Shown here: in pieces, positions 1 to 10,500 of the stretch | How the letters are laid out: every line of letters starts with the position of its first letter | Position numbering within the stretch: the first letter of the stretch is position 1 | NCBI GenBank assembly: GCA_012931725.1 | Contig: CM022950.1 | Location: 58,300,754-58,364,753, forward strand | Source: Litsea cubeba | Lineage: Eukaryota > Streptophyta > Magnoliopsida > Laurales > Lauraceae | DNA length: 64,000 bases | Reading direction: 5' to 3' | Translations under genes and position numbers: made by a program | Notes under the pieces: generated by a model | The model's database searches: none | Told to the model about the DNA's origin: nothing | The model's input: the letters and a program-made list of their open reading frames with translations, nothing else

Positions 1-475
1 ACCCACATATGTGGTAGGTAGGCCCCACCGTGCTTGTGCCTGTGCTCAACCCTTTGACAGCCCTAGGAGGGAGTGAAGATCCATTGTTGGTTTCCAAACA
101 TATTGAAAATCCAGATCACTCAAATGAAAGCCCTCCCCTAGGTGGGATCTAAGAGAATTTTTACCTAACAAGAGTAAGTCTCACCGCACCATCAAACACA
201 CCGTTTGCTTCCATTTGTCATCTTCTTCATGTACCTAAGATTCTTGATACTTTCACAGATATCTTTGTATTAAAGCCATTGACGGAATCACTTTATAGAC
301 TTTTCCACAGCTTCTTTTGCCTCTAACTAACATTCCATCTCTATTGGAAATTCCAAAGAACTAAGTCCTGATTATCTTCCCCAGAGCAATGGAAGAAGAC
401 CAAACGTGAGAACATGTGAGGAGGATGTAGAGACTTCTAAAGCTCTGAATTACAATGGTTTCGATAGAAAGGCCA

Positions 476-829
476 TAAAGTTCAGACTTTGGATCAAACC
501 CATCAACAAATCAAGATAAAAACTCCTCTCACTTTGCAACTTCTGATTCTCTGCAAGTTGACAATCATGCATTTAAGACCCAGAACAACAACCAAGAGAA
601 CTGCTTGGGTGTAGATGTTCTTTTACAGTTGGGGCATAAAAAGAGGACAAGGGCAGATAATTGTGTGGTGACAGATGAATCGTCAGTCCTAGAGAGGAAA
701 GTGATCAAGATTCACCGTACAGTAGTCTCTGTTGGGCCGAAACAGGTCACAAATGATTTGGTAACAACAATGCCACGGAACAAATCTGAGACCATGTTCA
801 CTCATCACCGATGGTATGTAGCTATGTTT
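476..829 (+). pseudogene. Coding-like fragment, unrecognised
   Basis: An open frame of about 118 codons runs without a stop. Its first half is rich in Ser, Asn and Gln; the second half is basic, with the pieces GHKKRTRADN and MPRNKSETMFTHHR. The composition looks like real protein rather than random AT-rich DNA. The frame upstream of 476 is broken by several stops, and no good start codon or splice signal was identified, so this is probably an exon or a decayed gene fragment whose remainder lies left of the window. I do not recognise the family. It lies on the strand opposite to gene A, about 540 bp beyond that gene's stop codon. Confidence 0.25.
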
Positions 830-1371
830 TGAATGAAAACTTGAACGAGAAAGAGATGGGGGCGACGTAGCGACGAGAATCTCAAGATTCTAAAAACGAT
901 CTACAGCCTTGCTGCCCGAATTTTTTCATGCAACAGCCATCTACCGGGAATTTTCCCGTAAAATCCTCTAAAAATTATATGAAATGTGACAAGCCTACTA
1001 AAAGATAAAAGTTACAATTGATTTGAAACAAACTGAAGTGCTCTCATTTTTTAAATTTACATATATGGTTTTTTATCAGATTGATTTTTATAGCAATTTT
1101 TATAAAACGTAAGAAAACTATACTTAAGGCAGAGAACCCTATAATTTCCTCTTTGTAGGACCACCTAAAACTAATCCTATTGTTAATAGCAAAAAACAAC
1201 TTCCTATTAAACTCATCATTAAGACTGACAAGCATATAAATATTCTACTTTATAGAAGAAACTTTACTAAATAACAGCCACATGGTGGGCTGAAGTAGCG
1301 ACAGGAATGGCAGCAAGGTTGCATCAAGGGCTAAAGAGAGATCAGTAGATGATATGCCTCATTTGTGGCCC

Positions 1372-1596
1372 TTAACTGCAATCTGCGCCCTTTAGTGCCC
1401 TAACAAGATGGGTGATTCGATATTTGAGTTTTGCAATTTCTGCCTCAAGCTTTGTGTTTTCTGCCAAAATGGTAGCATTCTCTGTGGTGAGCTTTGTGTT
1501 CGCGGCAACAATCTTTGAATTTTCTTCCAGAAGATTCAAGGTTCCTGAGGCCTCCTTTTCATTTCCAGCTGTGGGCGTCTGAAGTTCCTTTGGGGC
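1372..1596 (-). CDS. Gene A exon 4 (coiled-coil end)
   Basis: Encodes the last 74 residues, starting APKELQTP after a TGTAG acceptor. It contains repeated E-N-(S/A/T)-K/T heptad-like blocks and the conserved end YRITHLVRAL, then TAA. Confidence 0.78.
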   Translation of the reverse strand, partial: APKELQTPTAGNEKEASGTLNLLEENSKIVAANTKLTTENATILAENTKLEAEIAKLKYRITHLVRALKGADCS

Positions 1597-4500
1597 CTAC
1601 ACATGAAAGAGAATCATTTTTTTTTTGTCAGATGAAGTTTATATGCAAAATTAGATGATCCTAAGTAAGAGGATCACCTGTGTCTCACATGCTTGTTCAG
1701 TTTCTGCAGCATTAATAACTAGCTTTGACTGGATTCCTCTTACAAGGGATGAAAAATTCTCATCTCTAACATCAGAGCCACCTGCAAACTTGAATAAGCT
1801 TTACATCACTATCATTATTGTTATCTAAACCTTATCTTGGTCTCAATTTTTTTTTTTTTTTTTTTTTTGCCATGTGAATTACTTCTTTATTTCAACTATT
1901 TCAAAAGAGCTCCATTTGAATTACGTACAGATGTACCTTTGTTAGCAGTAAGCCCAGCTTCAAGTCTCGATAATCGTTCCTTCAATCAACAGAGATGCTA
2001 GTTAGCACTTATGGCAAGTTTCAGCAGCCTAGGTCCATCACATGTTCAACAGAGAATGCATGTCTATATGCACAAGGGATACCTTATTATTAAAATCTCA
2101 TCATTGGATGAGAGTTCAAACACTGTAATATGGCCCAGTCTAAAGGAAGAAAGATTATACCAGTAAAAAAAAGAAATAGCATGGACAAGGGAGATAGTTC
2201 AAGCAATTTGTCACAATTGACTATCAAGAATCTGGCAAATCACCCGAGTCTCTATAGAACTATAGAGGGGCCAGATTCCAATATGTGCTTTCCAGAAAGC
2301 AGACTCCAGGGCAACTCGTTCACTATTTAAGTAGGCATATATGCATGCCGATACAGATTGGCATTCGCTGAAGTTGCTCCAATCAGATAGCCTTGAACCC
2401 CATTGGGGAAACAGTTAATGAAAAGTTCAGAACAAATCACAGGTCCTTCTTAGCAAAGTAACTCAGAGGGTTAGGATCACCCAACCAGCCTCCTAGCCGG
2501 GTAATACTCAATACGCAATAGGACCATAATTTGGAAAGTGAAGATTCATGTCAAATATATGCACCCGATGTTGGATGAAAGCTATGGCATATGCACTAAG
2601 AAAACCAGCTCAAACTTCACCAAATTGAACAAATAATCTAGAACCAAGAGGTGCATAACTTTGTGCTTGAACAACCAAGTAAGCATTTGGTTTATTTTGA
2701 ACACGTAATCAACAATTCAGATTATTGACTAATATCATAAAGGAGAAATAGATATGGAGAGTATTTTTACCAACTCATTTGAAAATTTTTTTTTAAAGGT
2801 ATTTTGAAAACATTTTAAAGCTAACAGATGCTTAACAAGGTGCAAGGGGAAGAATACATGGCATAAAACATATATGCTGGACATGTCGATGGGAGTCTCG
2901 GAAAAAAAAAAAAGATGATCATAAGTATCCCAAGCAGAAAGCAACAAACATGTCGATTGTCTTGGATGTGATAAATGCCATGGAAACCAATTTAAGTGAA
3001 AGATTACATGTATTATCTACAACTACGGAGATTTGGGATACTATCGAACAAGAACAACATAGAATATCACACTAAGCTGAGAAGTTATCAGCAAGATTAT
3101 TGTATTTGGACAAATTCATTGGCCAAAGGATGCATAGGAGCAAAAGAAGAGAATTGAACTAAATTAGACTATTGAACTTCTTGTTGGCTCAACCAAGAGC
3201 TTGAACCAATCAAGGCACAAATTCTTGGAAATATTGTTCTCCCATAGTTAAACGTGTACTTTATTGCTTAGTGATATATGACATAGACTTCATCAAGTTT
3301 TTTAATCAGAATTGAATCGCAAATCGTTTTAGGCGCTGAATCGAATCGAATCGCGAATCGTAGGATTCATTCTATTTTTTCCAAAATAGTTTTTAAAAAA
3401 AATTCAAAAAATATGTAAAAATAAGAAAAAATATAGATATGCATATCTCATCCATTTTCCATACATAGCAACATTTATATATTGAAAAATGAAAAAGTTC
3501 TATCAACAAAACGATGCTCATGAGCTAATTTATAACCTAAACACAAAAGATTACATCCCAAAAACATCATCAAAAGATGCTCATGAGCTCATGCATGATC
3601 TAAATACAAAACATCAAAAGACAAAAGATATATATCTCCAGTCTAAATAATTAATTCATATGCTGATATCCCCATCATGGCCAAGGACCATATCCACGTC
3701 AACATCATCATCTCAGGTCATATATAGGAAAAAGATCATTGGTGGGCCCCACCCCACTAACAAATGAGAAAAATTGGTGGTTCCGTGGTGGCTTGAGCCT
3801 TGATGATCTGTTTGATAATAATAATAAAAAAAGAAGCCCCAGACCAGATTATCCAGAATTTCAGCCATCATATATAATAATATCATTGGTGGGCCCCACT
3901 GATGTGAAAAATTGGCAATGGCTCGATGATGCCAAAGTATAACTATTTAAAAAAAAAAAAAGAAAAAAAAAACTCAGACCAGAATTTTAGCATCATATAT
4001 AGGGAATAAAAAATCAATGGTGGGCCCCACCCCACTAACGAATGAGATGAAGTGGTTAAGGCTTGATCTGTTTGGAAAAAAAAAAAGAGCCCCAGACCAG
4101 ATTATCCAAAATCAATGGTGGGCCCCACCCCACTAACGGATGAGAAGAACTGGTTAAGGCTTGATCTTGATCTGTTTGGAAAAAAAAATTAAAAAAAAAA
4201 AAAAAAAAAAGCCCCAGACCAGATCATCCCAGCGCTAAACCAGATCCTCCCAAAATTTCAGCCATCATATATAAAATATCATTGGTGGGCCCCACTAATG
4301 GATGCTCAAATCAATGATGCAATAAGCACTCTCAGATGATTTGATGATGCCCCCACTAATGGAATCCATTGGATGAGCCCCACCAAATGATTAAAAAGAA
4401 AATAAAAGGAAGAAGGAGACGGGAAGGTTCGCTGAAGAAGAAGGGGGAAAAAAAAACACATACATACCTCGAATGGTCACTGCTCCTTGCTTGACTGGTC

Positions 4501-7500
4501 GCTACTCCTCACAGCTCCTCGCCGGAATGGTTGCCGCTCCTTGCTAGAATGGTGATCGCTGCACTGCAACCCACTGGAATGGCTTCTCTGCTTCAAAGCT
4601 TTCTCACATGCACGATGGAGAGGATGGAGGATGGTTTTGGGCACAGATGAAGATGAAGCTGAAACCTTGATTGCATGCAGAGATGAAGATGAAACCCAAA
4701 CGGCCAATCCTCTTCATGAGGTGAGTCTCCTTCTCGTTGCTGAAGATTTCTTTCTCTGGGGTTCTTAGGTTTTTTTTTTTTTTTACTTCTTGAATCTCTG
4801 GGCTTCTTAGGTTTTTTTTTTTTTTTTTTTTCTTTTCAAGACACAAGCAGCAGGATGCCCTCTATCCCACGAAAGCACGTCATGGAATAGACGTTGCATT
4901 TATGGCATTATGGGCTCCTCGACTTCCTGCAAATAGAAATCGTATGAATCGTGCGATACAATACGATACGTATCGTATCGTACGATTCATATCTTTATTG
5001 CACGATTTGCTCCTGTTTGCGATTTTAGTATGCGATACGAATCGTTTTGGGTACGATACGATACGAATCGTACGATTCGTATCGTGAATCGTACGATTTT
5101 AATAACCATGGACTTCATCGGTGTTGAGATATTCGTTTCAGACACCATTTCGGGTTGGCCTCCAAACTGAAATATTTTGGCAAATTCGAGATTTCGGTAA
5201 GAGAGCTGCTACCTGCACACTACAAGTGACTCAACACACGTTGCATCTCTATACACAGGGTTGTTTAGTGTAAAAGATCCCATTTTTTTCTCTCTGCACT
5301 CAGCATTTTCCCTAAAAAGCCCTTGTTTTTCCTCCCATTTCAGTGAACGGACGATTCACTCTCCCACTGCGATTTCATTCAAGACGATAGGCAAATCTCG
5401 ACCATCTGGTTCACCGGAACGATTTCGATCTGGACTGATAACCCAACAGTCTTTCTATCTGTGCTCTCTTCATCTTCAACCTTGAACATAACTTGAACGA
5501 TCTCTGTGAGTGATTTTGATCTCTTTTTTTGTTTAGAAATGCTTTTTGTTTTTGTTTAAGTTCCATTATTTGGTTTCTTGAGATGGTTTTCCTTACCTAC
5601 ACTACATCTCTCCCTCCCATTTCAGTTTTTTTTTTGCCAGTTTATCGTGACCGCTCGGCATTACCAGGCCGAATAAGATGAATTTGTTCGGTCTCACTGA
5701 ACTTTAAACTTACTGAATGTACGGCAGCATGGGTCCGAACATAAATACTTCAGACGGTCCAATAGAACTGAACATATTTCGTCTGCACGGTTAGGTACTG
5801 CCGAACATATAGTACCCACACGGTTACTCAGGGCCGAACAGTTACTTTATTTTTTTTCTATACTGATTTTAGCCTGGTTTTTTTTTTTTTTTTTTTTTTT
5901 AAGATATGGATGTGCCCAGTACCTCTAGGGTTCGACCCACGGCATCGCACAAGAGACTGCGTCAGAGGTTAGTCGCTGATGATCTAAGTGAAAGTCCGAA
6001 GGAAGTGGAAGCTCAAGAAGTAGTTGAAGAACCTGTTCAAGCCCAAGAGCAACCAGAAGTCCATGGACAGGCAGAAGTCCATCAACGAACTTCAATTGTT
6101 GACTCTTCTAGGACTGGAGACATTCCTGGGGGGCCTATAAGTTTGTCGCTGCTACACAGTTTTCGGACGCATATTGCTTTTAGTATTTGGCAGTAGCAGG
6201 TTTGTGATTAATCGTGCTTAATCAGTGATAGTATCTGTTTCTGGACAGTTCCTATGGCACTCAATATACTCATGCTCCGCCAATAATTTCAACAGATGCT
6301 GCATCTGACTCCGACCGGCCCTCTCCGCAACTTTATGCCTATGACGTGCATTGTAAATGGTCTTCATTGTGCTTACATTTAACTCACTTTTATGTTTCAA
6401 TGTCACCAATATATCCTTTGGCCGAACCATATTCTTGGACATGTCTATCAGCAATGAAGTTTCCTCCTCTGTTAATCTCCCTGCAAATGAGTGCCCTTCT
6501 AGGAATTCTGCAGCTGGATGATTATGCACACCACAAACTACATGCAACATCCATTCATCATTTGAGCCCACCACCTTACCTTGTAACGTGAATGGACAAC
6601 CACCTTTCTTCGAACCAGTCAGCTTCAATTTCATCCCTACATTCCCATCTTTAGTTACTCTCATGTCTATATATGAGCCACTCCTCTCACATCCAAGGGT
6701 GAGTCTTAGTTTTTTATTTCTGTTGTTGGGCGTTGCTGATGTCTTAATCACAACAATAAAACTGTTTCTCCTCCCAACATCACGAACCCATTTAATTAGT
6801 GCTTCTCTGCTAGTGAATATCTGCACATAACCAAACAAAATTAGATTGAACCAAGTGACAACATCAATTTAAAAATCTAATGATTCAGTCACATTTATTA
6901 CCTCTTGGGTGATAAACTCATTGCTATAGTCCACCACACACTCCGAGCCAACCTTGCTGCATTCAGTAGGCGCGTTCCACAGCTATGGAACCAATTTTGT
7001 TAGAATTTGTAAATGATACAATTGCACGGCTCTGAATTTCCGAACAGAATCAAATTGTTCGGTCATTATTGGCCGAATTAAATACTTATGTTCGGTTATT
7101 AATGGCCGAATAAAATCATTTTGTTCGGTCATGAATGGCCGAATCTATGGTGCAACAGGATGGAGGGATTGATACTGATGTAAGTCACAGGATTCAAGCC
7201 GGGTGGACCAAATGGAGGAGTGCTTCGGGGGTCTTGTGTGATCGGAAAGTCCCCCTCAAGGTTAAAGGAAAGTATTATAAGGTGGCGGTACGGCCAGCGT
7301 TGTTATATGGATCAGAGTGTTGGGCAGTAAAGCATAATCATGTCAAGAAGATGGAAGTTGCGGAGATGAGAATGCTAAGATGGATGTGCGGGATCACAAG
7401 GAGAGATAGGATTAGGAATGAGGAGATTAGGGGCATAGTAGGAATAGCACCGATTGGAGATAAAATGAGAGAAAATCGACTGAGATGGTTCGGCCATGTT

Positions 7501-10500
7501 AGAAGGCGTCCAACAGAGGCACCTGTTAAAAGGTGTGAAAGCATGGAGTTTGCCAAGAGTAGGAGAGGGAGAGGGAGACCCAAGAGAAGTTGTAAAGAAA
7601 CTATTAAACATGATCTTGCCTACATGGATCTAACGGAGGACATGGCCCTAAACAGATTTGATTGGCATCGTCAAATCCATATAGCCGACCCCACCTAGTG
7701 GGAAAAGGCTTGGTTTGGTTTGGTTTGGTATGAATGGCCGAATAAAATCATTTTGTTCAGTTCGTAAGTGTCGTTCAATTATCGAATGTTCGATACTATG
7801 ATGCCGCCGAAAGTAAAACGAAACGGATTTTCAGGGCCGAACGGTTCGTCTCAGAGTAAAAAAAACAAATCACGATGAATATGCTTACCTCGTCATTGCT
7901 AGACTGATCGGAAGCCATGCTCTGCTTGTCCTTTGCCTCGTCCATTGCTTAAAAATGCTAGTTCAATGGGTAAAAACTTGGAATGAAATCAAGATAAATG
8001 AGATGAAGTAAAATAGAGGTAGGAGTGATTTAAATCGTGAGATGTTTAATGAAAGAGAGGGGATAGCAATGGGAGTGAGAATGAGAAGGAAATGCAGCTT
8101 TCTTTTTGAAAATAGATTAGTGAGACTGTGAAAAACGAAAGCCAGAGGTTGCCGTCATTTGAGGGAGAGAGGAAGATGATATTATAAAAGCGATGGAGGG
8201 AAGAAGTTGGAGTGTAGAAAGCAGAATCAATTTCAAGTGGAGACCTTTTTGGTAAATATACAAGTGGGTATTTTAGTCTCCATTTGTTGCAGTGTGTGTT
8301 GAGTTAAATGCAGTGTGTAGGTAGCAACTCTCTTTCGGTAAAATGTTTTGAATTTATGTTTCGAAATAAATATAATAAATGAGACAAATATTTAAATTTA
8401 AAAATAACATAAATTGGCTAGGGCCAGTTTTTTATTAGAGAGAAATTTAGGTAGAGTACTATACATTATTAGAGAGAATTTGTGGATAGTGCTAAATTTC
8501 CTATTGGGCAGGGCCTATATATTAGTAGAGTGAAATTTGGATAAAGCACTATACTATTAAAGTGAAATTTGGTCAGGACCCATTTAGAATTTGACTAGCA
8601 TATTTTCTATTAAAGGTGAGATATGCCTAGACCCAATTTTCCATCAGAGTGAAATTGGCTACTGTTCATATGTATAGAGAGAGGGTGGTAGGACATTAAT
8701 ATTTAAATGGTTTAGATGTTTACTAGGTGGCCCCATCATGGGGACGGACCACACAAATCTCACAAAGCTCCTTTTATAAAAGAAAGATGATATAAGAGAC
8801 GAGAATTCGTCCCTTTTGCTCATTTCAAGAAAGAGAGGAGGAAAATGTGAGGAAAGGAATGGAGGAGGAGGAGGAACAGGAGGAGAAGGAAAAGGTAGTC
8901 GTTGCGGTTGTCAGTAACAGGCATACCATACCTGGCCGCTGGAGTGCTGGTCGCTGCGGTCGTTGTTGACACCAAAAATGTCACTTTGCCTCTGCATACA
9001 CTTTCAGCACCAAGAAGCTACATGAAGTCGCATCCTACCACAAACAGGTAATGCTACTTCAAGCATCAAATCTTATCAGAATCAAACAAAAATTGCAAGA
9101 TCCTTCAAAACAGCCATAAGAAGAGTACACATGAAGTTTCGGGCCATTTCGACATTATTTTGCCTAACTTCACTTTTCCAGCAGTTGAACAGGAGCTCCT
9201 GGCGGCGAAGCTGGAAACCCTAATTCACAAAACAGAGCACACGGTTGGCCTCAAAATGTCACTTGAAGGCTCTACATCAAGTTCCAGGCCATTCCAACAC
9301 CATTTGGCTCAAAAAGTAAAAGCCGCAGCAAAATCAGCTATCCCGGCAGCGACAGCATCGAAGGCATCAAATCTTCAATTAGAGCCTATGGATGGTCTCA
9401 AAATACTTCCAAAAGGCTCTATGTCAAGTTTCAGGTCGAACCGACAACGTTTAACCTTACATCAACCCTCAAACAACAAAATCAAGCCTCTCGGCGGCGG
9501 GAACCACTGAGGCCATCACTCATCAAACAAAGCACATTGGTGATCTCAAAATACTTCCAAAGGGCTACATGTCAAGTTTCAGGTCATTTCGACAACATTT
9601 GACTAGACTTTGACCTCCCGGAAGCTAAATCAGGCCTCCCGGCGGCGGAGCCCCTCGGGACCATGATTTTCAAATCGGAGCTAATGGATCATCTTAAAAG
9701 ACTCCAATAGGCTCCCTGCAAATTTCAGGTCAATCGAACATTGGTTGATCGTGCATCAAAGCGCGACATCTTCCTCGCGACAAAATCAAGTCTACTGGTG
9801 ACAGGACCCCATACGGCTTCAAAACTCAAACAAAAGCCTATGGTTGGTCTTATGTATTGCTCAAGAGGCTTCACCTCAAATTTCAGGTCATTCTGACATC
9901 GTTTGACCTAGTTTTGGCTTCTGACGGCAAATCAGTAAATCTGCGCGACAAAGTCTTCGGCTTTCCCGGAAAATCAGAAACTTTGCCCTCTAATATGCAC
10001 GGCTTCTCATCAAGTTTTCTGCAGGGAAATCATGCCAAAACATGTGCAAAAATGCCAAGAAAAATATCAAAGAAGAAATAAGCGAAAAAAACCATAAAAC
10101 GGCCGAAAAAGGCAACCAAAAGGGGCAAAAATGCCCCATGGTCGCCCGCAACCCTGGGTGCATGGTCGCCCGATTTTCGCCGAAAACCCATCTTTGGGTC
10201 CTTCTTCGTGTTTCAAGATGTTTGGCCTCTATGATTTTTCCAAAAATCTGATTTTCGGCACACGAAATCCGTTGATCTTCGTCAAGATCACGAATCCGCC
10301 GTCAAAATCATGGGATCGTCATCGGACGCTTCGAAATCGCCAACCGACCGATCAAGAAAGCACACTTTCTACCCGACCGATCGAAAAATCGACAGGACAA
10401 ATTGTACCGGCCCACTAGTAGCAATTAATGTCCAAAATTACATGATCATCCGATGACAATCAGCACGAAAATCCATCGGCGATCAAGGCTTCCTACATCG

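Larger units (their letters stand above)
3295..5110. mobile_element. Non-autonomous Mutator-like element
   Basis: The 9-bp sequence GACTTCATC occurs at 3286-3294 and again at 5111-5119, the length expected for a MULE target duplication. The ends are imperfect inverted repeats, AAGTTTTTTAATCAG on the left against GGTTATTAAAATCG read inward from the right. Both ends are followed by AATCG/GATTCG-rich sequence. No transposase is present. The interior holds the GTGGGCCCCAC modules (3737-4370) and a GC-richer gene-like stretch around 4450-4740 that could be captured host sequence. It lies within intron 1 of gene A. Confidence 0.6.
5201..8332. mobile_element. MULE carrying plant mobile domain and FAR1-like genes
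   Basis: A perfect 9-bp target duplication TTTCGGTAA flanks the element (5192-5200 and 8333-8341). Terminal inverted repeats start GAGAG(C/T)TGCTACCT on both sides and continue, with small differences, for about 50 bp through ACTCAACACAC. Inside are a plus-strand ORF with the start of a plant mobile domain (5906-6196) and, converging on it, a three-exon minus-strand gene with a FAR1/MULE-type DNA-binding domain (7945-6218). A truncated RTE LINE (7145-7729) landed later. The DDE catalytic domain of a MULE transposase is absent, so the element is non-autonomous. Confidence 0.85.

Noticed and set aside
6346..6830. Plus-strand ORFs opposite the FAR1-like gene
   Set aside because: Antisense shadows; the minus-strand frame has the zinc-binding pattern and matching splice sites.
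9160..10418. Plus-strand ORFs of 70-116 codons
   Set aside because: They fall in the repeat array of a probable LTR and repeat the same non-protein phrases.
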